Positions 12,046-22,611 of a DNA stretch of 64,000 nt are shown here, piece by piece. Positions within the stretch are counted from its first letter, which is position 1. The number at the start of each line of letters is the position of its first letter. The notes under the pieces were generated by a model, which saw only the letters and a list, made by a program, of their open reading frames with translations, was not told where the DNA came from and ran no database searches. This DNA comes from Planoprotostelium fungivorum (taxonomy: Eukaryota > Evosea > Variosea > Cavosteliida > Cavosteliaceae), in contig MDYQ01000032.1 of NCBI GenBank assembly GCA_003024175.1, positions 109,719-173,718 on the forward strand, written 5' to 3'. The translations under genes and the position numbers were made by a program.

Positions 12046-12716
12046 CTCATGAATGATTCACACAAGAGTCAACGATTTTAAAGAGGGAGAGATGATAAAA
12101 TATATATAGAGGCAAGCGTCAACACGCTTCATCCTTTTCCCACCTTATAGTACAAACGGGTGAAATCAATTGAAATTTCAATTTTGGAGGAGATTTCACG
12201 GAGAACTGGACCGCGGTGTCACCTGGAGAAGGCAGAAGAAAAACATAAATACAGCAACAAGCATGAGGACAACGGTCTCGAGACAGGAGAGGGGGTTGAG
12301 GTCCTCTATAGGATGAATAACAAGCTCCCCGCCCATAGGCGAGGGAGGAAGTTTACATCTGAAGAGAGAACTCAATTTTCCAATCCGTGTTTTTGAGGCC
12401 TCCCTCTAATGCTATCTATCCTATCATACATCCTTCTTACTCTATCAAGAGTTTGAGATCAACTACTTCTTTCCTTTCGAAAATGCATTTTCATATCCTG
12501 AAAGATAGATAGTTGAAAGCTTGAAACTCGCCCTGGTCTTCCACGCAGGTAAGATCAGGGTTCTTCTTCTCACTTCTGTAAATAAACACTACCATTTTCT
12601 ACTCGCCTTCGGTCTTCTTTCCCGAACTTCTTCACCTCCCATCTTTCGAATACTCACTAATAAACGATCCGAAGCCAACGGAAGCCCTCTTTTTACATTT
12701 ACATTTATCTTCCACT
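12046..12716. other. intergenic region
   Basis: Contains AT-rich sequence (TATATATAGAG near 12101) and an isolated 78-codon plus-strand frame (12160-12396) with no family or splice context. Nothing else is supported. Confidence 0.3.
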
Positions 12717-13282
12717 CTATATGCTGCGCTCAGAGGGGGAAGGTAACTCATCATATGGCATCTTCTCCGATTCCAATCTCCTCTTTCGTTCGTGGACGTA
12801 GTCCAGACGACTCAAGATCAACTATTCAATTCAATTCAAATGGGGTCACAACCACAGACGGCCTTACCTCTTGCAACAGCAGTTCGTTCTCTTCTTTTAG
12901 ATCGGCTTGGATCTTCGCACCCTGCATCAAACGGATGTGTAGCTGGTGCAACTTCAGAATCATAACATGAGCACCTGCACCTCACCCGACAGTTCTCATC
13001 TTCTAACGATCCTATCTTGCGTCTAGCCAGTTCCATCTGTTTCTTCTGCACTATACGCTCTCTGCTGGTGTTGGCTTGGAGAAGATTGGCCAATGCAGCA
13101 CATCGATCGACGTGATTCGGTGATACCTGTGAACGATGCACCTCCTCTACCCTCTTCATCGTGATGTCAGGTGGAGCGCGTCTCTCAGGAGCCGCAGGTT
13201 CCGTGATTCGGCTCGTCCTCTTTATCATGATGAAGCTGAAGAGTGCGGCTGTGATGAGGGATATGAATATCGTCGTGAACAT
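12717..13282 (-). CDS. small signal-anchored coiled-coil protein
   Basis: Three exons, 13282-12986, 12921-12868 and 12821-12717, join in phase 0 at both introns (64 and 46 nt). The N-terminus MFTTIFISLITAALFSFIMIKRTSR is a signal-anchor or uncleaved TM with a positive following segment. The remainder is charged with heptad character (KKQMELARRKIGSLEDENCR-GAKIQADLKEENELLLQE-LILSRLDYVHERKRRLESEK). The total is about 151 residues. It is predicted to sit in a membrane with a cytosolic coiled coil; no family is recognised. Confidence 0.6.
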
Positions 13283-13654
13283 CGTGCGTGATGGATGTGT
13301 GGATGAAAAGTGAGAAGAGGGGAGGACACACGGGGACTTTTCGTTCGTTTCTTGCGTCTCGCCGCAAAGATAAACACGTGCCCCTTCACCTGTTCCGATC
13401 TCTGTCTGCGTGGAGGTCAGACTTGAGGTCTCTTACGTTAAAGGTAGGAGGTCTGTCTCTCCTTCTGTCAGAGTCATGGCAGGGATGATGTGACGTCGTC
13501 AGCATGCAAGGTTGTTTATAGACCGGTTTGAAATGGTAAGATTGTACCGAACGACACCATAAGAACGACGATTCGCACTGTAAAGATGAGGAGGGGAAGT
13601 CTGTCTACATCAGTGCTACATAATCTTCATCTTCGCTATGAAACCTTTCGTTTA
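13283..13654. other. intergenic region
   Basis: Short plus-strand frames (13288-13488) have no support. It probably contains the 5' flank of the coiled-coil gene and the 3' UTR of the next minus-strand gene. Confidence 0.3.
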
Positions 13655-13936
13655 TTAGAACTTGAGTTGGCTCATCACGGTCTGGGTTCCAGTTGGGTGA
13701 TACAGGGCCTCACTTCCGGTAGACGAGGCCAGATATCTCTGTCCTCCTAATAATGGTTGAGGTCTGACCTCGGTGGGGTTATAGTCTTCGCCTGGCATGC
13801 GATGAACTTGCTGGTGATGCTCGTGTCCCGGTAATCCTGAATCGCATCATCAGCTGGATGAAATGACATGGATAATCTTCTTACCCTCGAAGCTGCCAGG
13901 TGCGTGGTGGTCCTTCTTTTTGTCAAATAGAGGCAT
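13655..13936 (-). CDS. small His/Pro-rich protein of 77 residues
   Basis: Two exons (intron 13837-13884) give MPLFDKKKDHHAPGSFEG joined to LPGHEHHQQVHRMPGEDYN...YHPTGTQTVMSQLKF. The frame is open, the splice sites are canonical (GTAAGA...TTCAG) and the length is compact. The N-terminal MPLFDKKK and the HH pairs recall small stress-type proteins, but no family can be named. Confidence 0.55.
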
Positions 13937-14179
13937 CGTGCGTTGTTTGTTTCTTGTTGGTGTGGTTGTGACGATGATGTTGAGATTCTCTTTTGGGATG
14001 CTGACTCGGTGACGTTTCCGGTTTTCTGTGTGCAAGTGCACGGAAATTCGATGAAAAGTGAAGTAATCACAACGTTACGCACGCATGTTCCATCTATTCT
14101 GCTCTTCTTCACCGGTGACTCGTCACATGATGATGATGATCGAAATCTATTTCTAAACTCTTGACTTTATACTTGCATG

Positions 14180-15246
14180 TTAACCGAAAGAGTCCTTTCC
14201 AGAGTCAAAGTGAGATTCAGAGCCGAAATCGAAGGGCTCTCCAAAAGTGGCGGCAGCAGGGGGAGGTGGATTCTTCTTTCCCTCGCCGAACGTGCCAAAG
14301 TTGAAGTCACCAAACGAAGACGCCGTGGAGAAGGGGGAGCTGTTCGATCCGAACGGGTCCGAGTTTCCAAACGCGTCCGAGTTTCCGAATGCGTCCGAGT
14401 TTCCGAACGCGTCGGCGGCCCTTCCAGCACCGAACGAGTCTTTCACTCCCAAGGTGGCGCTCTCTTCTTTCAGATCCGAAGAGAAGGTGAAGGGGTCTTC
14501 CTCCTTCTGCTGCTGCTTGTGTCCACCGAAGGCAGCCTCACCAAAGGAGTTCGCACCGGTGTCACCAAAAGAAGAGGAAGAGAGGACACCAGTGGAGAAG
14601 GGGTCGTTGTCGTTGTGACTGAAGACATCTTCCGAGGCCGAGGGCGTAAGCGTACGTATCGGCGCGGACGAGGCCGGAGTGGCGGCGGAAAAGTCGAAGG
14701 AATTTCCAAACGAGGGGGAGGCTCCGAAGGGGTCAGGGCGCGTTGTAGATGGAGAGCTCGGTGTCTTCAGATTTGCCATGGCCTGCGTCAGCTCGGCACT
14801 CTTCTGGTTGGCTTCCAATTGCTGCTGCCTGACCTGCTCGGTCTGTGACTTGTATTCTTGTTTCCTCCCCTGCTGTGCCTCGAGCTGACGAGACAGAGTC
14901 TGATTCTCTTCGTTGACGCGGGCGACCTCTCTCTTCAGCTCGGCCAGCTCATTCATGAGCCTCTCGTGGTTCTTCTCTTCTTCAGCTGCTTCTTCCTTCT
15001 TCTGGCGGAGCTGCTGCTCGGAGTTGGCGCGTTGTAGACGGAGGGCCTCGACTTGAGATCGGACGGCCTTGTTTTGCTCCTTGATCGCATTGCTCCTCGC
15101 AGTCTCTTGTTGGAGCTTCTCTTCTGTGTCGCGGATCTGCGACTGCAGGGTCTCTAGTTCTTGCTTGTGGGCGGAGAGAGCAGATTCGTTCGCAGAAATC
15201 TCCTGAGCTTCACGGCTCAATTGAGAGCTGAGCTCTTGCAGTCTCT

Positions 15247-15277
<31 letters not shown>

Positions 15278-16352
15278 TTGCTGTTGCTGTTGTTGCTGTT
15301 GCTGCTGCTGTTGTTGCTGTTGGTTCATGAATTGAAGAGATGAGTCTCTGCGAATCAACTCGGGCTGAGAGGGTGAGTCGATCGTGATGATGATGTCAAC
15401 GATGTCTCACCCTTTCACTGATGGGAACGGCGGCAGGGACGGCAGCTGGGACGGTGCGAGCGGTGGGAGCGATCTTCAGACCCTCGGGCAGAACATCGGG
15501 GACTTCGATGAGTCTCTTCTTTCCATTGATCAAGTGCATCGCAACGGCAAACTCGTGTTCGCTGAGAGCTGCATCTTTGTCTGCATCGGATAATGTCCTG
15601 TGATCATGTCAGTGACGGCAATGTGAAAGATGGTCACCAGATCTTAGCGAGAACGGTGGTGTCAAGACCAGACCGCAGGAAGAGGGCTTTGGCAGTCTGA
15701 TTGTCCATGTAAAATGCATCGCCCTTCTGAACTGGATTGGCCTTTCTGAACAGTTCCTGGTATTTGATGTATTCATCCACGCCGAAGAGAGATTGAGTGA
15801 TGGTTGGTGTGGGGAGAGCGTAAGAAGATGAAGAAGGAGTGGGTGATTGTTGTTTGGGTGGTGTGATGGGACTGCCACCATAAGAAGACAGAGATACGAC
15901 GGGCTGAGCTGCTGATATGGGGGCGGCTGGGGCCTGAGATAGAGGAGGAGGTAGTGAGTTGGCTGGAGTGGCGAGAGGAGCAGGTAAGAGAGAAGGTGGA
16001 AGGACTTCAGGGATGGTGAGTCCTCCTCTCTTCTTCACGATGAGAAACATTGCAATGCAGAACTCATCGAAGTTGAGTTTGAGATCCTTGTCTATGTCAG
16101 ATAGATTCCTGAACACATCAGAAATGCATTCGTGAGCCGCGTTGCATCACCATATCTTGGCGAGGTCAGAGTTAGGCAGGCCAGACTTAGAGAAGAGCTC
16201 TCGGGCCTGTTCACCTGCGTAGTTGTGAGCAGAGACGACGTTAAGCACCACACACCCGTGACAAAGCCATCCTTATCGGTGTCTGACTGAGTGAAAACCT
16301 TTTGAAAATGGTCTCGTTCTCCCTGTGTGATAGTCCAAACGTTGCTCGCCAT
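14180..16352 (-). CDS. EPS15/Ede1-like endocytic scaffold with two EH domains
   Basis: EH1 begins at residue 1 (TITQGERDHFQKVFTQSDTDKDGFVTGEQARELF...LAKIWNLSDIDKDLKLNFDEF). EH2 follows a Pro-rich linker (YQELFRKANPVQKG...VLAKIWTLSDADKDAALSEHEFAVAMHLI). Both keep the EF-hand Asp residues and the Trp of the NPF pocket. The second half is a polyglutamine run of 26 residues, a long coiled coil (LQELSSQLSREAQEISANESA...) and a Phe/Gly/Asp/Ser tail with DAFGNS repeated three times before DPFGS, which are AP2-type DPF ligands. This is the EPS15 layout of early clathrin-coated-pit scaffolds. Introns split both EH domains just after the KIW tryptophan, at matching positions, suggesting ancient duplication. 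Confidence 0.9.
15245..15322 (-). repeat. CAG/CAA polyglutamine tract (26 codons)
   Basis: Twenty-six consecutive Gln codons, mixed CAG and CAA with a run of six CAG, lie inside the EPS15-like coding region between the EH linker and the coiled coil. The mixed codons would limit slippage. Confidence 0.95.
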
Positions 16353-16989
16353 TGCCGTAGTCTTGATCCTATGTGTTGCCGAGATGAGACCTCGCGTGAA
16401 ATACAGGGGTTTGGTTCAGGCTTTTATTCTTTTTGCGGTACTGTCATTTGTCATCCTCTTCTGATTTAAGCCCACACATCGGTAAGCCATTGGGATGGTG
16501 CGTATGTACTATATTAAACATTTGGTATGGCGGTACATCACTTCTAAAGTAATCGCTCTCGTTTAGACATGAGAAGATTCCGCATTGCTAGGATTGTTGT
16601 CGATGAGATGACGAAGCCGTTTCGTGAGTTGCTTGAATCAGAGAGGCAGAATCCTTCGGCAAGAGGATCAGGGCACTCTATTTCGGAACATCTGGTGGCC
16701 CTTCTAAATCCAATGGAATTTAGTTCAGCTTACGTGAGACCAGCTAAAACAGGGCACAACGCTGCGGAGCACACGATGGCCACGAGACACCTGCGATGAA
16801 GAGGGAGACAGTAGAACGATATATAAGGAAGGTTGTACAACCGTCGTGAGAGCCTCAGGTGGTGCTGGAAAGGCGGGATGCTGTGAAAATGGGTTATAAT
16901 AATTTAAAAGCCTCGGAAATTCCTTGAACTCGAAGTTCTTTGAAAAAAAGCAAAGTTTCTTCCGCAAGCCAAACCGCAACACAGACGTC
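16353..16989. other. intergenic region between divergent genes
   Basis: This is the shared 5' flank of the EPS15-like gene (minus) and the PTEN-like gene (plus). A 76-codon frame at 16569-16799 (MRRFRIARIVVDEMTKP) has no family or splice partner. AAAAAAAG and AT-rich stretches lie close to the PTEN start. Confidence 0.35.
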
Positions 16990-19824
16990 ATGCTGTCCGT
17001 CTTAGCAGGACAGCTGACGAAAACAGCTCGAGAGCTCGTATCGAAGGACAAGTACAGATACACTCTTCATGGTTACAACTTAGATCTGACATACATCACA
17101 GACAGGATAATTGGTGAGAATCCTCTATACGTTTGCCTATTGTGGCTGACATTCTCTCAGCTATGGGATATCCTGGTGATGGAATCAGAAGCATTTATCG
17201 AAATGAGTAAGTTGACTTACTCAACCATCCAACTATGTCTCACATTGAAATCAGTGTATCCGAAGTGGCTTCTTTCTTCAAAGAATTTCACTACGACCAT
17301 TATCGAATCATCAACATCAGCGAGATTCCATACAACGACACGACCAAACAGATACTCGGTATAGATAGTACCGAATACATGGGTTGGCCAGATCACCATC
17401 CTTGTTCCCTTCGAAGGTAAGTGTAATCCACTCTCCCATCCCGTTTCACCTCCTCTTCATCTTTCGTCTGACGTGATCTCAACAGAATGATCGAGTTGAT
17501 GATCACGATCGATCGATGGCTCGCCCTGCATCCAAAGAACATCATCGCTGTTCACTGTCAAGCGGGTAGGAGCCGAACTGGTATGATCCTCTCCTCTTAC
17601 CTCCTCTATTGCGGAAAACACAACGACCCAGACGAAGCCATGGCATATTTCGGAAGGTGATCGTCCCTCTCTCATCTTTCTCTAATGATCGACAGATGCA
17701 GGAGTATTACATCGGATGGTGTCTCATCACCCGCCCAGAGGAGGTATGTCCATTACCTGGGCTCTCTCGTGGCACAGATAAAACATTCGATACCATCACC
17801 GATCGGGAAGAGACACGATCTGATGCAGAGCATCAACATTCCAATCGGAGGTGTCTACCCTACCTTTCGTTTCCGCAAGATCGTACTGAAGGTGAGATTT
17901 TGGCGGGAAGTTTGAAAATCGAATGACGATATCAGCCCGTACCGAACATTTCTAACGTCAAATTGGAGCTGTACAACGTCAAGTACAACCCTTACCAATT
18001 GATACAATTGTCTGCTCCAGACAGGTAAACAATGTCGACACTCGTACACGTTCTCTCCCACGGTCGACATTTCTGACATCCTCCAGCTCGATCGGTCCAG
18101 ATTCCATCGAAATCGTCTGCCCCTTCTCGGCCAAGGTGGACGGAGGTGAGTCCTCTTTTCCCGCCCTTTTTAACGGTCACAGATTGGATGCTGAGAGTCA
18201 ACGAGGGCTCGTCGGTCGTGTGCAGGGCTCTCTACAACACCATGTTCATGGCTCACGATCGCATCGAGGATGGAATGAAAGTCATGCGGATCACAATGTC
18301 CGATTTAGACAACGAGAAGGCGGGAGCTCTAAAGAGCAGCCGGTGAAGTCCTCACACGTCATTCACCTTCTCATCGCCTTAGATTTCCCCTTCACTTCTG
18401 CATCGAAATCTACTACAACGATGAAGAACCTTCTCCTGCACCTCAACGCCATCAGAATCTGGCTCAGTATCCCTCCTCGCAGTGTCTCAATTATTCGGTC
18501 CCATTGGTACCACCTCAAAACGCCAACGGACGTAAACCGTACGCGCTGACACCCCAGGCGTCGTTCTACAACCAGCCGATGCCGTCTGCCCCCATGTTAC
18601 CCTCCTCTAGTACTTCTGCTCCGAATCTGCACGCGAAATATCCGGAGCCAGTCAATCCTCTTTACGCATCCGTTAGTTTACCTCCCAACTACAACGCGCC
18701 ACAGAACACTGCGATATCCATGTATCCCAAATTGGATAACCCCTACGCAACGAACGGTCCCAATTCAAATTTCCCGCCAAATCAGCAGGCCGCACCACCT
18801 CTCCCGCCCAGGCGTAGCTCTTTCTACTCACCGGATCGGATGTCATGGCAACAGAACGATATGTCTAGGCCTATGTCACAGTCTTACTCTGCATTCCCAC
18901 CGCCCACACAAGGTGAGATGATGTTGAGAGATTCTCCTGATGCATCATCAGCGCAATATCCTGCCGTTCCACCACAATTCTCCACGGAGAACGTCACGGC
19001 GCCTCAGCAGGAAGACTATTACATGCCACCACCCCTGATGATGAGCACCGGTCACGATTGGAGGTTACCTGGCCTTGCTCCTCCCACCTCTTATCCACAG
19101 ACATCTTCCAATCCTTACTCACAGCCTTCTCATACCTCCTATCCACAGACACCTTCCGCTCCTTACTCACAAACACCTCCCAGCTCTTACTCACAACCAT
19201 CTCCTACTTCCTATCCACAAACACCTCCCAGCTCTTACTCACAACCACCTCCATTTCACCCCTCCACTCAACAAGTGGAGCATAGATCGAGACCGGTGTC
19301 AGAGAGACCACTAGTGAGGAGATACTCCGACGCAGACAGGAGGCCTACCTCCGAGAGAAGATACAACTCACAACCCCCCGCCGCTTACCAGGTTCGTCTC
19401 ATCATGTCGCATCATCATCTCATCCTCTCGATAGCCCACAGCGGACAATAACGCAGAGGATCTCATACAGAGGATCGTAGTCGTCAAGTTGGAAAACAAT
19501 GTCGATGAGAACCAGATGCTGCAGTATTTCTCCGTCTGCGGTGACGTCACGAGCCACAACAGCGACGGCCACCTCTTACTCATCCTCTTTGCCAACCGAA
19601 AGGCCGCAGGGATGGCAGCGTGAGTCCTTCACCTCTTTACGTTTCCACTCATGCGCCTCAGTTATCTCAACGGGGGTGTCGTCGGTGGCTGCATCACATC
19701 GGTCACATCGGTCGAAGACTTTCTTCAGAGGTCACCCGAAGAAGCGACGACCGTCTTTCGTTTGGCATCCTCCATCATGGTCAAGGCCGTCTCACAACCC
19801 GATGAGTGGTGTGACTGGGAGTAA
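16990..19824 (+). CDS. PTEN-like phosphatase with C2, proline-rich and RRM-like C-terminus
   Basis: Ten or more exons join in frame. The phosphatase domain has YRYTLHGYNLDLTYITDRII, the acid loop GWPDHHP and the P-loop HCQAGRSRTG (catalytic Cys and Arg present), then DGVSSPAQRRYVHYLGS. A PTEN-type C2 follows (VPNISNVKLELYNVKYNPYQL, SSVVCRALYNTMF, FPLHFCIEIYYND). About 280 residues are Pro/Ser/Tyr-rich with SYSQPP/SYPQTP repeats (19090-19260). A further intron (19392-about 19434) leads to RIVVVKLENNVDENQMLQYFSVCGDV...HLLLILFANRKAAGMAA-YLNGG, an RRM-like fold with RNP2 and RNP1 positions. No start codon precedes the RRM part, so one gene is the simplest reading. In human PTEN the loop is HCKAGKGRTG; here both Lys and the Gly are replaced, so 3-phosphoinositide specificity is uncertain. 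Confidence 0.8.
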
Positions 19825-19898
19825 ACAAAATTTTGAGTCGAGAATAAAACTGCCACTGGACAGAGAGAGAAAAGAAACGTTTTACTCTTTATGATGAC

Positions 19899-21285
19899 TC
19901 AGATGACGCCGACCATAACCGTGCTGAGAATGTGACCTCTAACGGCGTTGAATACGAAGCGAACGTTCTCTGTGTCTGTGGCGCAGGTCATGTGAGTGAA
20001 GACGGACTTTGTCGTCTTGTTTCTCGACTCGAACGTCTTCTTGATGAAGGCGGAAGACTTTTCGAAATTCGGTCCACCTGAAGGAGGTGTCAGCGGAATG
20101 GAGAATGTGCATCATGATGATGGATGTGTCTGTGATGCTTCACCTTTGTATTTTGGGAAGCATATACTCAGGTCGTGTTTCATGATCTTCTCTTTGAATA
20201 TGTCCACCTGCCATCTCACATCAGGTCCGTCCCATCATGATGTGCATGTCGATGATGTCTTCACCTTATTCAGGAACAGAATGATGGAAGTCTTTTCGAA
20301 CCACTCGCTGTTGCAGATCTCATCAAACAGCATGAGAGACTCTTCGATTCGGCTGACGGTCTCATCTTCGTAGAGCTTCAGATCGTATTCACTCATCGCC
20401 ACGCAGTAGATAACAGCGGTGATGTCTTCAAAACAGTGGATCCACTTCCTCCTCTCTGATCTCTGTCCTCCCACGTCCACCATCCTGAGAAAAAGATGAG
20501 AAGAGGAGGAGGAATATTCCGGGAAGGAGAGAAGATTCCGAGAAGAAGAGGGGAATACTCACACGAAACGAACGTTTTCGACCTCAAAGTTGGTTTCTGT
20601 GATACCTATTGTCTTTGATCTGCTCCTCAATATGTCTTGTTCGGTGGGTTTGTACTGCTCGTCGCAGATACGTTCGATGTCATCTAAATAGCTGGAAGGA
20701 ATGAGATGATGGAGTGGAAGAGATGGAGGGCTCACTATTGTGTGGAATCGTACAGTTGGAACTCGTTCTGCCTGCTGAAGGCGGTTTGTATGGCTGGATC
20801 TTGCCATACACCTTTAATGTAGGCGCAGGAGCTGGAGTTGACCTCCAACTCTTCGAGTTCTTCCGGTGTCTTGTGTCGGTTTTGTTCTTCGAGGGTGAGC
20901 CCAAACTGATTGCATGCCGCTGATGATGATAATTAGATGAGATGCACGATTCGGGCTGTGAGCGATGAGAGACTCACAGATGAGGGCTTGGAGGGATACG
21001 ATAACGTTGTTGTGGATGATTCCTTTGAATCGTTGACATTCTGTTTCATCGAACCCTTCCAGATACAGAATTCTCATTTGCTTGGCGAAAGTGGATTTAC
21101 CAGACTCTCCCGCACCTGTTCCACGTTACCTCTGTCGTGTTACCCATCATATCGATCTCACCCAGCAGTAGAATTCGGATGATAGTTTCCACCTCCCTCT
21201 TCTGTTGTTTCAGATCGCCATTAATCTTCTTGTTTCGGTCGCGTTCCGCTCGTGTGCCTAATGATTTCTGTCCACAATTACCCAT
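19899..21285 (-). CDS. heterotrimeric G-protein alpha subunit
   Basis: The start MGNCGQKS provides Gly2 for myristoylation and Cys4 for palmitoylation. The P-loop [17 protein letters not shown] is assembled across an intron. Helical-domain sequence follows, then switch [16 protein letters not shown] (Arg finger present), switch [27 protein letters not shown](xD) and the guanine-base motif TCATDTENV. It ends [10 protein letters not shown], with no C-terminal Cys for pertussis-type modification. Eight or so exons have 40-60 nt introns. It should act under seven-TM receptors at the plasma membrane. Its stop lies 74 bp from that of the PTEN-like gene, tail to tail. Confidence 0.95.
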
Positions 21286-21828
21286 CTTGTTGCATTAGAG
21301 TTTAGGAGCAGCCACAAATATACAAAACTGAAAGGTATCCTCTTTCCCTTCTAACCGCTCTCTCCGTTCCCTCTAAGCTTCGGTGGTTGCTGTTGATGCT
21401 CGGCTCGGTAAACAATAAATATATCTCTTTTATTTCGAAATAATCCTTTCCAGATCTCTCTCTCAACACAGACCCACGAGCATTTTCATAAGGAGGCTGA
21501 ACCCGTAGAAAGCCATCGTCAGGCCCTACTCGAATCGTCGCGTTGACAACTGGAACATCTGGGACGTGAGACGAAAGAGGTACACACGGGTTTGTGGGCG
21601 ATGTGAAGCTTCATAGGGCTGTAGAGAGAGTGTGCGTGTGCTAGTTGGTGGAGGGTCTATCGTGGATTCGTATTTGTGTGGCCTCTCCGATCTCTCTTTG
21701 GTTGCCTGGTGATGAGAAGATATAGGGTATCATTCCGATTCTCCGTTCCATTATTTGTCGCGGATCCGCGAATGCGACTTGCGCTTGTCGTGTCACACGA
21801 CGAAACGTCTTCAAGGGAAAGAAAGGAA
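21286..21828. other. divergent intergenic region
   Basis: This is the shared upstream region of G-alpha (minus) and the tetraspan gene (plus). An in-frame extension from 21676 exists but is not membrane-like. AATAAATATATCTCTTTTATTTCG near 21412 is AT-rich. No gene is seen. Confidence 0.35.
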
Positions 21829-22538
21829 ATGAGCGTTCTCTCTGCTGGACCTAAGATCCTATCGATTCTGGCTCTCATATTATTGATAGCTGGTTCTCTA
21901 TCACCGTGGTTTGTGGCATCCTATGGTGACAATGGTCAGAACACTAGAACCTACTGGCTCGAGATGGAACCTTACGGTTTGGGATTATCAAAAGATGAGA
22001 ATATTCGACCTTGGATCTTCGCCCCGCAGACGACCGTCAACTTTGTCATCGCCGGTGGTGTTTTTACAGGTCTCTCAGTGATCGTCAGCTTCTTAGATTG
22101 GGCCAAGGTGAGACGTAACAATTCCATCTAACTGACAGTACCTTGCAGCTGTTCGAGGACCACAGCAAATGGGGAAGAGGTCTACAGATATCCTCGACCA
22201 TGTTCGCATGGCTCCTCTCCGATGGTGTGTGTTGCATTCGACCCGCTGACTCATCTTTTCTTCAGTCGCAGTTGCAGTGTCCACTCGTGATTGGTACTAC
22301 GGAAGAAAGGCCATAGAACAGAATCTCAAAGACTTCCAGTACTGGGCGCCCGCAGGTGATCTCATCATATCACGAATGGTGGACTCATTATCCAGGAATG
22401 GCTCTTGTAGCTCTCTCGGCGGCTCTGAGTTTCTTCGCCTTTGTCGTCTCTCTCATCTTGACCGTTCGAAGAGGAAGACAAGAGACAGTGGGTTATTCCA
22501 GAATACCGATGAACGACGCTCCGTACAATTTTACATAA
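21829..22538 (+). CDS. four-TM (claudin/PMP22-like) membrane protein
   Basis: Four exons encode about 195 residues. TM1 is ILSILALILLIAGSLSPWFVASYG, followed by an extracellular loop with WLEMEPYGLGL. TM2 is FVIAGGVFTGLSVIVSFL, TM3 begins at TMFAWLLSDVAVAV and is short, and TM4 is LVALSAALSFFAFVVSLILTV with an RRGRQE cytosolic tail. The four-helix plan and the W in loop 1 recall claudin/PMP22/SUR7-type proteins, but the W-GLW-C-C signature is not intact. The function is unknown. I chose ATG 21829 because the hydrophobic helix starts soon after it. Confidence 0.6.
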
Positions 22539-22611
22539 ATCCGTCGTTTATCGCATCTCCTCTCTACAACGGACCAATGGATCGTGCCCACCGACCGGGT
22601 AGCGTTGTAGA

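Noticed and set aside
14177-14848. 223-codon plus-strand open frame
   Set aside because: It is antisense to the EPS15-like tail, with biased Gly/Arg/Val composition and no splice context.
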